64,000 nt of DNA, taken from NCBI GenBank assembly GCA_945901085.1, contig CAMDJV010000014.1:24029-88028 (forward strand). The letters run 5' to 3'. This document shows positions 1 through 7,913 of this stretch, piece by piece. The position numbers and the translations under genes are program-made. The notes beneath the pieces are model-generated. The model had not been told where the DNA came from. It did no database searches and saw only the letters and a list, made by a program, of their open reading frames with translations. Source of the DNA: Rhodovarius crocodyli (GTDB lineage: Bacteria > Pseudomonadota > Alphaproteobacteria > Acetobacterales > Acetobacteraceae). Positions within the stretch are counted from its first letter, which is position 1. Each line of letters begins with the position of its first letter.

Positions 1-899
1 CGCGGCGGACCCTGCTGGCGCGCATTTCGGCCGAGACGAGCGAGGATAATGTTTCGGGCTATGTGCTGACCTTCGATGACATCACCGCCCTGCTGACGGC
101 GCAGCGTCAGGCGGCCTGGGCCGATGTGGCGCGGCGCATCGCCCATGAGATCAAGAACCCGCTCACCCCGATCCAGCTCTCGGCCGAGCGACTGAAGCGG
201 CGCTACCTCAAGCAGATTCATGACGACCCGGAGACCTTCACCCAATGCACCGACACCATCGTCCGTCAGGTGGGCGATATTGGCCGGATGGTGGATGAAT
301 TCTCCGCCTTTGCCCGCATGCCGCAGCCGGTCATCAAGCCGGAAAAACTGCATCGGCTGATCGAGGAGGCGCTGGTGCTGCAGCGCCACGCCCATGGCGG
401 CATCACCTATCGGGTTGAATTGCCCGGGCGCGAGATCATCGCCGCCTGTGACCGGCGGCTGATGGGCCAGGCGCTGACCAATCTGCTGACCAATGCCGCC
501 GATGCCATTGCCATGCGCGCCGAGCAGGAGCGCCCGCAGAGTGACCCGCCGCCCCCGCCTGGAGAGGTGCGTGGCGAGATCACCCTGCGGCTGACGGCGG
601 AGGATGATTCGGCGCTGATCTCGGTCACCGATGATGGAATCGGCCTGCCCGGGGGCGAGGAGCGCGAAAGACTGGCCGAGCCCTATGTTACCCATAAGGT
701 GAAGGGCACCGGGCTGGGCCTCGCTATCGTCAAGAAAATCATGGAAGATCATGGTGGTACACTGATTTTGGATGATGCGCCCGATGCCCGGGGCGCGCGC
801 GCCACCCTGCGCCTGCCCTGGCGCGGCGCGGCTGAAGATGCCATGGAAGGCGTGGGCGTGGCGGCGGTCGCCACCGCCGCGACGCGGGATCACCGATGA
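1..899 (+). CDS. ntrY: NtrY sensor histidine kinase, C-terminal part (5' truncated by window edge)
   Basis: This is the C-terminal end of the membrane-bound kinase of the NtrY/NtrX nitrogen-response system; the frame is already open at base 3, so the N-terminal membrane and HAMP parts lie outside. Visible are the end of a PAS-like segment (GYVLTFDDIT), the H-box ARRIAHEIKNPLTPIQ with the phospho-accepting His, the N-box NLLTNAADAI, the G1 box DDGIGLP and the G2 box GTGLGLAIVKKI, so dimerisation and ATPase domains are complete. The C-terminal tail after the ATPase core is Ala/Val/Gly-rich. ntrX follows after 21 bases, as expected for the cognate regulator. In related bacteria NtrY can have both kinase and phosphatase activity on NtrX; that is family knowledge. 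Confidence 0.95.
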   Translation, partial: RRTLLARISAETSEDNVSGYVLTFDDITALLTAQRQAAWADVARRIAHEIKNPLTPIQLSAERLKRRYLKQIHDDPETFTQCTDTIVRQVGDIGRMVDEFSAFARMPQPVIKPEKLHRLIEEALVLQRHAHGGITYRVELPGREIIAACDRRLMGQALTNLLTNAADAIAMRAEQERPQSDPPPPPGEVRGEITLRLTAEDDSALISVTDDGIGLPGGEERERLAEPYVTHKVKGTGLGLAIVKKIMEDHGGTLILDDAPDARGARATLRLPWRGAAEDAMEGVGVAAVATAATRDHR

Positions 900-920
900 T
901 TTGCCAAAAGGGGGTGTTGC

Positions 921-2312
921 ATGGCGCATGACATCCTGATCGTGGATGACGAGCCGGATATCCGGACCCTGATCGAGGGTATTCTCTCCGATGAGGGCTA
1001 TGAGACCCGACAGGCGCATAACAGCGATGCCGCCTTGGCGGCGTTTCGCGCCCGGCGGCCTTCGCTGGTGATCCTCGATATCTGGCTGCAGGGCTCCAAG
1101 CTCGATGGCCTGGGTATTCTCAAGGCGCTGCATCTCGAAGAACCGCAAATCCCCTGCATCATGATCTCAGGCCATGGCACGATCGAGACAGCGGTGCAGG
1201 CGATTCAGATCGGCGCCTATGACTTCGTTGAAAAACCGTTCAAATCCGACCGGCTGCTGCTGATTGTCAGCCGCGCGCTGGAGGCGGCGAAGCTGCAGCG
1301 CGAGATCAGCGAATTGCGCATGCGGGCGGGGCCGGAGACGGAGCTTGTGGGCATTTCCACTGCCGTCAGCCAATTGCGCACGGCCGTTGATCGTGTGGCG
1401 CCCACCGGCTCACGCGTGCTCATCTCGGGCCCCGCGGGTGCGGGCAAGGAGGTGGTGGCGCGGATGATCCATGCCCGCTCACGGCGGGTGGATGGGCCCT
1501 TTGTCGCGATCAATTGCGCCACGATGAACCCCGCACGGATCGAAGAAGAACTCTTCGGCGTGGAACCCTCGGCCGATGGCCCGCGCCGCGCGGGCGTGCT
1601 TGAACGCGCCCATGGCGGCACGCTGCTGCTCGATGAGGTGGCGGATATGCCACTCGAAACCCAGGGCAAGATCGTGCGCGCGCTGCAGGATCAGGGCTTC
1701 TCGCGCATTGGCGGCTCGGTGCGGGTCAATGTCGATGTGCGGGTCATTGCCACCACCAATCGAGACTTGCAGGGCGAAATCACCGCCGGGCGCTTCCGTG
1801 AGGATTTATTCTACCGCCTCTCCGTTGTGCCGCTGCGTATTCCCGCCCTGCGCGAGCGGCGGGAGGATATTCCGGCGCTGGCGCGGCACTTCATGGCGCG
1901 TTCGGGCGAGACCTCGGGCATCGCCCCGCGCGATATGAGCCCCGATACCCTGGCCGCGTTGCAGACCTATGACTGGCCGGGCAATGTGCGCCAGCTGCGC
2001 AACCTCATCGACTGGCTGTTGATCATGGCCCCGGGCGATAGTGGTTCACCCATCCGGGCCGAGATGCTGCCCCCGGAAGTGGGGGCGGCGGCGCCGGCCA
2101 TGCTGAAGCTCGATCGTTCCAGCGAGATCATGATCCTGCCCCTGCGCGAGGCGCGCGAATTGTTCGAACGCCAATATCTTGAAGCGCAGCTGCTGCGCTT
2201 TGGCGGCAATATTTCCCGCACCGCGACCTTTGTGGGCATGGAGCGCAGCGCGCTGCACCGCAAGCTGAAGTTCTTGGGCGTGCAGGCGGAGGATAGGGCG
2301 GGGAGCGCCTAA
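921..2312 (+). CDS. ntrX: NtrX, NtrC-family response regulator
   Basis: 463-aa DNA-binding response regulator paired with NtrY. Receiver domain at about 1-120 with acidic pocket D9/D10, phospho-acceptor D53 in VILDIW and the conserved Lys in EKPF. The AAA+ domain (about 140-375) has Walker A GPAGAGKE and Walker B GTLLLDEVAD, and a Fis-type helix-turn-helix ends the protein (FGGNISRTATFVGMERSALHRKLK). The sigma-54-contact loop GAFTGA is not present: the segment after ELFG reads VEPSADGPRRAGVLERAHGG, as in other alphaproteobacterial NtrX proteins, so direct sigma-54 activation is doubtful. The start is supported by an AAAGGGGG stretch upstream. Transcribed with ntrY. Confidence 0.95.
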   Translation: MAHDILIVDDEPDIRTLIEGILSDEGYETRQAHNSDAALAAFRARRPSLVILDIWLQGSKLDGLGILKALHLEEPQIPCIMISGHGTIETAVQAIQIGAYDFVEKPFKSDRLLLIVSRALEAAKLQREISELRMRAGPETELVGISTAVSQLRTAVDRVAPTGSRVLISGPAGAGKEVVARMIHARSRRVDGPFVAINCATMNPARIEEELFGVEPSADGPRRAGVLERAHGGTLLLDEVADMPLETQGKIVRALQDQGFSRIGGSVRVNVDVRVIATTNRDLQGEITAGRFREDLFYRLSVVPLRIPALRERREDIPALARHFMARSGETSGIAPRDMSPDTLAALQTYDWPGNVRQLRNLIDWLLIMAPGDSGSPIRAEMLPPEVGAAAPAMLKLDRSSEIMILPLREARELFERQYLEAQLLRFGGNISRTATFVGMERSALHRKLKFLGVQAEDRAGSA

Positions 2313-2320
2313 GCGCCCCC

Positions 2321-3268
2321 TCAGCCCCCAGCTAAGCCCAGCCTTCGCACCCGCGCCTCTTCCTCATTCGTGGTGCGCTGGATGAAGGCCGCGTAGTCGG
2401 CGCTGTTGAGGTATTCCAGCGGCTGGTCCAGCCGCGCCAGGGTGGCGATATGCGCCGGGTCATGGGCGGCGATGCGAAAGCCATCATGCAATGCGCGCAC
2501 CACCCCAGGGTCCATGCCCTGCGGCCCCACCAGGCCATAGGGCGAGGTGATGACCATATCGGAATGGCCCAGCTCGATCAGCGTCGGCACATCGGGGATT
2601 TTCGCCACCCTCTCGCGCGACCAGACATTGAGCGCGCGAAGCCGCCCCTCGGCGATGAGGGACAGCACGCCCGAGCCGGTGCCCGAGGCCTCGATATGGC
2701 CACCCAGCAGAGAGGGCACCGCATCGCCCTCACCGCGGAAGGGGACATGGGTGATGTTGATACCCTCGCGCTCGGCCAAGTCTATCAGGCTAAGGTGGGG
2801 CGTGCCATTGGCGCCGGTATTGCCCATGCGCACCTCGCCCGGGCGGCGTTTGGCATCCGCCACCAAATCTGCCCATGTGCGATAGGGGCTTTCCGCCCGA
2901 ACGCAGACCATGAAGAGATAGCCGGTGAGGTGGATGATGGGGGTGAAATCGGTGCGCGGATTATAGCTCATTCGCTGCATGAAGGGCAGGCGCATCGAGG
3001 GCAGGATGAATTGCGCCAGGGTGTAACCATCGGGCCTGGTGTTGCGCATATTGGCGGCGGGGATGGTGCCGCCGCCGCCGGGGCGGTTTTCGATTTGCAC
3101 CGTCTGGCCCATGGCGCGCGTGGCGGCCTCGGCAAAGCCGCGCATTTGCACATCGGTGGCGCCACCTGGCGGGAAGGAGATTTGCAGGGTGATGGGGCGG
3201 TTGGGGAAGCCGCTCTGCGCCAAGGCGGGCATAGCCAGCGCCGAGGCCAGCAGGGTTCTGCGTTGCAT
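2321..3268 (-). CDS. Bug/TctC-family tripartite tricarboxylate transporter receptor (1 of 4)
   Basis: 315-aa periplasmic solute-binding protein of the Bug family, the receptor component of tripartite tricarboxylate transporters. An N-terminal export signal (MQRRTLLASALAMPALAQ) is followed by the family motifs FPPGGATDV and ENRPGGGGT and the domain-closing region HVPFRGEGDAV. Length is typical. It converges on ntrX with an 8-base gap and lies downstream of the acyl-CoA dehydrogenase gene on the same strand, so it may deliver a carboxylic acid degraded by that cluster (inference). No membrane subunits TctA/TctB are in the window. The ligand cannot be read from sequence. Confidence 0.9.
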   Translation of the reverse strand: MQRRTLLASALAMPALAQSGFPNRPITLQISFPPGGATDVQMRGFAEAATRAMGQTVQIENRPGGGGTIPAANMRNTRPDGYTLAQFILPSMRLPFMQRMSYNPRTDFTPIIHLTGYLFMVCVRAESPYRTWADLVADAKRRPGEVRMGNTGANGTPHLSLIDLAEREGINITHVPFRGEGDAVPSLLGGHIEASGTGSGVLSLIAEGRLRALNVWSRERVAKIPDVPTLIELGHSDMVITSPYGLVGPQGMDPGVVRALHDGFRIAAHDPAHIATLARLDQPLEYLNSADYAAFIQRTTNEEEARVRRLGLAGG

Positions 3269-3443
3269 TTTTTATACTCCCTTATCGTCGTGTCTCACGC
3301 CCGCGAGCGAAGAGGTTTTAGGCGTCGGCGCGAAAGCTGCATAAACGGACAAATTCGCCGGGCCGGGCAAACCGGCGGCCGATGATGCCGAACATATGGC
3401 ATATTTTCCTTGCAAAACAAAGAGAATATCTCACTATTCTGCC

Positions 3444-4580
3444 TCACAAGGTGCGGGCGATGATCTCCTTCATCACCTCGCTCGAGCCACCATAGATCCG
3501 CCCAACCCGGGCATCCGCCCAGGCGCGGCCGATCTCATATTCTGCCATATAGCCATAACCACCATGGATTTGCAGAAATTGATCCAGCAGCCGGTTTTGC
3601 ATCTCGGTGCCCAGCAGCTTGGCGGCCGCCGCATCCTCGGCGGAAAGCTGGCCTGCCATGTGGCGGGCGATGCAATCATCGAGGTAAATGCGGAACATCG
3701 CGATCTCGGCCTTGGCGCTGGCGAGGGTGAAGCGATGGGTCTGGAAATCGAACACCGGCTGGCCGAAGACTTTTCGCTCCCGCGCATATTCGATGGTCTT
3801 GGCCAGCATTACCTCCATGGAGATGCCAGCCCGGATGGCGATGATCAGCCGCTCCTGCGGCAATTGGTGCATCAATTGGTAGAAGCCGCGATTTTCCTCG
3901 CCCAGCAGATTGTCCAGCGGCACGCGGACATTGTCGAAGAACAGCTCCGAAGTGTCCTGCGCATGCATGCCGATTTTCTCGAGGTTGCGGCCCTTGGTGA
4001 AGCCGGGCGTGCCCTCCTCCACCGCGATCAGCGAAATGCCGCGCCGGCCCGCCTCGGGGTCTGTCTTGCAGCAGACCACGACAATGCCGGCATTCTGGCC
4101 TGAGGAAATGAAGGTTTTTGAGCCGTTGATCACCCAGTGATCGCCATCCCGCCGGGCGGAACTGCGCATGGCCTTGAGGTCGCTGCCCATTCCCGGTTCG
4201 GTCATGGCGATGGCGGTGATCATCTCGCCGGCGGCCATTTTCGGCAACCATTCGGCTTTTTTCGCCGCGCTGGCATAGGCGGCGAAATAGGGCACCACAA
4301 TATCGCTATGCAATTGGAAGGCGACGCCCGAGGCATTCACCCGGGCCAATTCCTCCAGCACGATGGCGGCATGGCCGAAATCGCCGCCAGCCCCGCCATA
4401 TTCCTCGGCCAGCATGGTGCAAAGCAGGCCCTGTTCGCCGGCGCGGCGCCAGACTTCGCGGGGCACGATGCCATCATGCTCCCATTGCCGATGATGCGGG
4501 GCGATCTCGCGCTCGACGAAGCGGCGGACCTGGTCGCGGAACATTTCATGCTCGGCGGTGAAGATTTTGCGCGGGGTCAT
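3444..4580 (-). CDS. Acyl-CoA dehydrogenase, long-chain (LCAD) type
   Basis: 378-aa flavoprotein expected to form a trans-2-enoyl-CoA from an acyl-CoA, passing electrons to ETF. It has the N-terminal helical domain, the middle beta domain (MTEPGMGSDL, NGSKTFISSGQNA) and the C-terminal FAD domain (ARERKVFGQPVFDFQTHRF, LQIHGGYGYMAEYEIGRAWAD). The MCAD-position catalytic Glu is absent: the C-terminal motif is IYGGSSEVMKE. A Glu sits at the LCAD/isovaleryl position in HQLPQERLIIA (E243), which is the likely base. It follows the CoA-transferase gene by two bases, so the two are one operon. Substrate chain length is not determined. Confidence 0.92.
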   Translation of the reverse strand: MTPRKIFTAEHEMFRDQVRRFVEREIAPHHRQWEHDGIVPREVWRRAGEQGLLCTMLAEEYGGAGGDFGHAAIVLEELARVNASGVAFQLHSDIVVPYFAAYASAAKKAEWLPKMAAGEMITAIAMTEPGMGSDLKAMRSSARRDGDHWVINGSKTFISSGQNAGIVVVCCKTDPEAGRRGISLIAVEEGTPGFTKGRNLEKIGMHAQDTSELFFDNVRVPLDNLLGEENRGFYQLMHQLPQERLIIAIRAGISMEVMLAKTIEYARERKVFGQPVFDFQTHRFTLASAKAEIAMFRIYLDDCIARHMAGQLSAEDAAAAKLLGTEMQNRLLDQFLQIHGGYGYMAEYEIGRAWADARVGRIYGGSSEVMKEIIARTL

Positions 4581-4582
4581 TT

Positions 4583-5695
4583 TTATCCCTCGGTCAATTC
4601 GGCGATTTCGGCAGCGGAGAAGCCCGCCTCGCGCAGGATGCTGTGGCTGTGTTCGCCGCGCAGGGGGGCGGGGGCGGGGGCCTCGGCCGGGGTGGCGGAG
4701 AAGCGTGGCGCGGGGGCGGGTTGCGTCACGCCATCGCGCTCAAAAAAACTGTTGCGCGCGAGATTATGCGGGTGGAACGGCGCCTCTGCCATGCTCAGCA
4801 CCGGGGCCACGCAGGCATCGCTGCCGGCGAAGATCTTGGCCCATTCATCGCGCCCGCGGGTGGCGATGGCGGTGGCGAGGCGCACCCGTAAGGCCGGCCA
4901 ATGGGCGCGGTCATTGCGGGCGGTGAAATCGGCCTCATCCAGCCCCAGGCGCTGGATGAAGAGGGCGAAGAATTGCGGCTCGATCGGCCCCACCGCCAGA
5001 AACCCGCCGCAGGCGCAGCGATAGGTGCCATAAAATGGCGCCCCGCCATCCAGCAAATTGCCGCCGCGCGGCGCGTCCCAGCGCCCGGCGGCGCGCATGC
5101 CGTAAATGGGCGCCATCAGCAGCGCGGCGCCATCACTCATCGCCGCATCCACCACCTGGCCCTGGCCGCTGCGCTGGGCATGCAGCAGGGCGGCCATCAG
5201 ACCCATGGCCAGCAGCATGCCACCACCGCCGTAATCGCCCACCAGATTGAGTGGCGGCACGGGTGCCTCGGCGGGGCCGATGGCATCCAGCGCGCCGGAG
5301 ATGGCGATATAATTGATGTCATGCCCCGCACTGGGGGCGAGCGGGCCGCTCTGGCCCCAGCCGGTCATCCGGCCATAAACTAGGCGGGGGTTTTTCGCGC
5401 GGCAGACCTCAGGGCCGAGGCCGAGGCGTTCCATCACCCCGGGGCGAAAACCCTCGATCAGCGCATCCGCGCCCTCCACCAGCCGCAACACGGCGGCGAT
5501 GGAGGCGGGGCGCTTGAGGTCGAGCGCGATGGAGCGGCGGCCGCGGCCGGTGACGTCGCTGGGCGAACCCGGCGGGCCATCGGCACGGTCGATCCGCACC
5601 ACATCGGCGCCCATATCGGCCAATAGCATGGCACAAAACGGCCCGGGGCCGATTCCGGCCATTTCCAGCACCCGAAGCCCGGCTAACGGCCCCAT
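4583..5695 (-). CDS. CaiB/BaiF CoA-transferase family, alpha-methylacyl-CoA racemase-like
   Basis: Class III CoA-transferase-fold protein, about 370 aa. The N-terminal segment [31 protein letters not shown] is family-typical. The catalytic pair of alpha-methylacyl-CoA racemases is recognisable: His in [14 protein letters not shown] and Asp in [11 protein letters not shown], so I favour a racemase over a CoA transferase. I start it at the Met of MGPLAGLR (base 5695) because GAGGGAGAG lies a few bases upstream; an in-frame start 11 codons earlier is possible. Two bases separate it from the acyl-CoA dehydrogenase, consistent with epimerising 2-methylacyl-CoA before oxidation. The last third is an ordinary lid domain. 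Confidence 0.88.
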   Translation of the reverse strand: MGPLAGLRVLEMAGIGPGPFCAMLLADMGADVVRIDRADGPPGSPSDVTGRGRRSIALDLKRPASIAAVLRLVEGADALIEGFRPGVMERLGLGPEVCRAKNPRLVYGRMTGWGQSGPLAPSAGHDINYIAISGALDAIGPAEAPVPPLNLVGDYGGGGMLLAMGLMAALLHAQRSGQGQVVDAAMSDGAALLMAPIYGMRAAGRWDAPRGGNLLDGGAPFYGTYRCACGGFLAVGPIEPQFFALFIQRLGLDEADFTARNDRAHWPALRVRLATAIATRGRDEWAKIFAGSDACVAPVLSMAEAPFHPHNLARNSFFERDGVTQPAPAPRFSATPAEAPAPAPLRGEHSHSILREAGFSAAEIAELTEG

Positions 5696-5755
5696 TGGCG
5701 TCTCTCCCTCTTTGTTGCGGGTAGGCAACTTAAAAACGAATGGCAGGTGGAAAGT

Positions 5756-5926
5756 AAGATCGAGGGGCTTTGCCCCTCGAGCACCCCAGCAGGAAACTCA
5801 GTTTCCTGCACCTTCGCTAGATTATTGAATTTAACATTAATCATAAGGTCCAGGAAAACCGTCGACATACATCTCGACCCTGGTGGGAGAGCGCGAGAGG
5901 GCAAAGCCCTTTCGCTTTTTTTCCCC
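5756..5926. repeat. Mosaic intergenic repeat, copy A
   Basis: About 170 bp between the CoA-transferase and 3-hydroxyacyl-CoA dehydrogenase genes. It begins AAGATCGAGGGGCTTTGCCC and ends with GGCAAAGCCCTTTCGCTTTT. It holds an end hairpin (CGAGGGGC/GCCCCTCG), an arm AGGAAACTCAGTTTCCT, an AT-rich core (5810-5847), a second arm GTCGACATACATCTCGAC and a right-end GGGCAAAGCCC hairpin. The reverse complement of 43643-43811 matches it along both ends and the core, but the two arms are in exchanged positions. It could form a bidirectional terminator-like structure. Confidence 0.85.
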
Positions 5927-5951
5927 GCCATCAGAATTGTCCTGCACCCTA

Positions 5952-6881
5952 CTAACCGTCCCGCTTCGCCTTATGGGCGACTAGGGCCATCAGCTCACGG
6001 TCACGCCAGGCGGCGCGCTCGCCCAAACCCGCTTCGGGCACCAGGGCCCGGCGCTCGGCCGCCACCCGCGCCACGGTGGGGGCGTCGAAATCATAGGGCG
6101 GCATTTCCTCGGTGAGCTGGCTCAGCAGCGGGCCATAGCGCAGGGCGTAATCGGGGATGCCGCCGGGGGCGTTGAGGTCGCAGGTCTCAAACGGGCCCAT
6201 GAAGGCCCAGCGCAGGCCGAGCCCGTGCTTCACGCAGGCATCCACATCCTCCACGCTCATCACCCCATCGCGCACCATGCGGAAGGCCTCGGCCACCAGG
6301 GCGGCCTGCAGGCGGTTGAGCACGAAGCCGCGGGTTTCCTTATGGGCCACCACGGGGACTTGCTTGACGCTGTCCATCAGGCTCCGCGCGCGGGCGATCA
6401 CTTCGGGCGCGGTCCAGGGCGCGCCCACCAGCTCGACCAGTGGCACGAGATAGGGCGGATTGACCGGATGGGCGACGAGGCAGCGCGCGCGGCCGGGCAG
6501 GGCTTCGGTGAAGGCCGAGGCGGGGATGCCGCTGGTGGAGGAGGCCAGAATCACCTCAGGGCCGCATATCGCATCCATGGCGGCGAAGAGGGCGATTTTA
6601 GGGTCCAGCCGCTCGGGGCCGTTCTCCTGCACATAGGCGGCGCCGGCGAGGCATTCTTCCATGCTGCCAACGGCGGTGATGCGAGCGGCCACCATGGCCG
6701 GCGTTTCGGCCAGCAGCCCCGCGGCGCTCAGATCGCCCAGCCTTTCATGGATGATGCCGATGGCGGCCTGGGCGGCGCGCGGCTCGGCATCCCAGATGCG
6801 CACGCTATGCCCGGCCCGGGCGAAGACCATCGCCCAGGAGCGCCCGATCAGCCCTGTGCCGATGATGGCGATATTGTCCAT
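5952..6881 (-). CDS. 3-hydroxyacyl-CoA dehydrogenase family, lambda-crystallin/L-gulonate dehydrogenase type
   Basis: About 309-aa NAD-dependent dehydrogenase. The N-terminal Rossmann motif is IAIIGTGLIGRSWA; the middle carries LVAHPVNPPYLVPLVELVG with the family's catalytic His and Glu; the C-terminal domain begins near KQVPVVAHKETRGFVLNRLQ. The AHPxNPPY signature and the short length point to the single-domain group including lambda-crystallin and carnitine or hydroxyacid dehydrogenases rather than FadB. AAGGGAGG lies seven bases before the second Met (6881) but only one base before the first (6887), so I use 6881. It may belong with the downstream acyl-CoA genes, though the mosaic repeat separates them. 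Confidence 0.88.
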   Translation of the reverse strand: MDNIAIIGTGLIGRSWAMVFARAGHSVRIWDAEPRAAQAAIGIIHERLGDLSAAGLLAETPAMVAARITAVGSMEECLAGAAYVQENGPERLDPKIALFAAMDAICGPEVILASSTSGIPASAFTEALPGRARCLVAHPVNPPYLVPLVELVGAPWTAPEVIARARSLMDSVKQVPVVAHKETRGFVLNRLQAALVAEAFRMVRDGVMSVEDVDACVKHGLGLRWAFMGPFETCDLNAPGGIPDYALRYGPLLSQLTEEMPPYDFDAPTVARVAAERRALVPEAGLGERAAWRDRELMALVAHKAKRDG

Positions 6882-6995
6882 ATTCATGCCTCCCTTGTGT
6901 TGGTGGGAGTGTCTCTCGCTTTGGGGCTGCTGGAAAGCCGGAAGGTTTTCCGCCGGCAGGCTTGATTGCGGGCTGGAAGGGGCGATCTATCCGCC

Positions 6996-7175
6996 ATGCG
7001 ACGACGCGATGAGGACAGGCTGGGCCAGCGGGAGAGACGGGCAAGAATGACCCAGGTGGCGGCGCGCCTGCCGCTTTGGCCGCAATTGCCCCTGGCTTTG
7101 CGCTACATGCTGGGCTTTGGCCTGTTGTTTCTCTGCCTGTGGCTGCCCGCCTTTGCCACACTGTTTCGCCGATGA
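6996..7175 (+). CDS. Small predicted single-pass membrane protein upstream of the XpaC/TelA pair
   Basis: 59-aa ORF with an Arg-rich N-terminus (MRRRDEDRLGQRERRAR) and one hydrophobic helix (YMLGFGLLFLCLWLPAFATLF), predicted N-in. Its TGA overlaps the ATG of the next gene (ATGA), suggesting translational coupling. A shorter start at 7047 (MTQVAARL) with GGGAGAG upstream is equally plausible. I do not recognise a family. It is divergent from the 3-hydroxyacyl-CoA dehydrogenase gene. Confidence 0.45.
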   Translation: MRRRDEDRLGQRERRARMTQVAARLPLWPQLPLALRYMLGFGLLFLCLWLPAFATLFRR

Positions 7176-7909
7176 GGGGCCGCTTTGCCGGGCTGCGCGT
7201 TTGGCTGCTGGTCGGCTTTGGCTGGCCGCTGCTGTTGAAGCTGCCCATTGGCGTTTTGTTTGGCCAGGGGGTGGGGCTGCTGGCGGCCATGCTGGGGATC
7301 GGGTTGCTGGTTCTGGCGGGGCTGCGCATGCAGCGCGGGCAGGCTGGGGATATGCGGCGCGGGGCGGTGCTGTTTGGCGTGGCGGCGGGGCTGGTGGCGG
7401 GGTTGGGCGTACAGCTTTGGCCGCCGATTGCGGTGGCGCTGGGCTTTGGTGCCTGGGCGGGCGTGCGGCTGCTGACGGATGACATCCCCGAGGCCGAGGC
7501 CCCGCCGCCCCCGCCCGAGCCCATCGCCGTGCCCGCACCATTGCAGGAGGCGGAGGACCGCCTTGCCGCTTTGCGCGCCCGCATGGTCTGGGGCGCGCCG
7601 GTTCTGCCCCTGGCGCCGCAGCTGCGGGTGACGGTGGAGGCGCTGGAGAGGCTGCTGCGCGACATGATCCCCCGCCCCGAGCGCATTCCCGAGGCGCGGC
7701 GCTTTCTGGCCATGCAGTTGGATGGGCTGGATCGGATATTGGTGCGGCTGGAGGCGGGGGCCGAGCCGCCGGCCAGCCTCGCCCCCCTGCTGGACGGCAT
7801 CGCCAATGCCGCCGATGAATGGCGTGCCCGCATGCGCGCGGCCGAGACCGAGGCGCTGGACATTCAGGTGAAGGTCATGGCGGAGCGGCTGCGCGAAGGA
7901 GGAGGCTAG
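7172..7909 (+). CDS. XpaC-like membrane protein
   Basis: 245-aa protein. The N-terminal third has about four hydrophobic segments (RVWLLVGFGWPLLLKLPIGV, GLLAAMLGIGLLVLAGL, GAVLFGVAAGLVAGLGVQLW, PPIAVALGFGAWAGVRLL). After a Pro-rich linker (PPPPPEPIAVPAP) comes a soluble all-helical domain resembling the XpaC family ('5-bromo-4-chloroindolyl phosphate hydrolysis' protein). The assignment rests mainly on this architecture and on the TelA-family gene four bases downstream, a pairing seen widely in bacteria. The start overlaps the upstream small ORF in ATGA; the longer in-frame ORF from 7076 would run through that gene and was rejected. Biochemical role unknown. Confidence 0.65.
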   Translation: MRGRFAGLRVWLLVGFGWPLLLKLPIGVLFGQGVGLLAAMLGIGLLVLAGLRMQRGQAGDMRRGAVLFGVAAGLVAGLGVQLWPPIAVALGFGAWAGVRLLTDDIPEAEAPPPPPEPIAVPAPLQEAEDRLAALRARMVWGAPVLPLAPQLRVTVEALERLLRDMIPRPERIPEARRFLAMQLDGLDRILVRLEAGAEPPASLAPLLDGIANAADEWRARMRAAETEALDIQVKVMAERLREGGG

Positions 7910-7913
7910 GATC

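Noticed and set aside
5952..6887. Start of the 3-hydroxyacyl-CoA dehydrogenase at 6887
   Set aside because: The ribosome-binding site would be one base from that ATG; the ATG six bases downstream (6881) has normal spacing.
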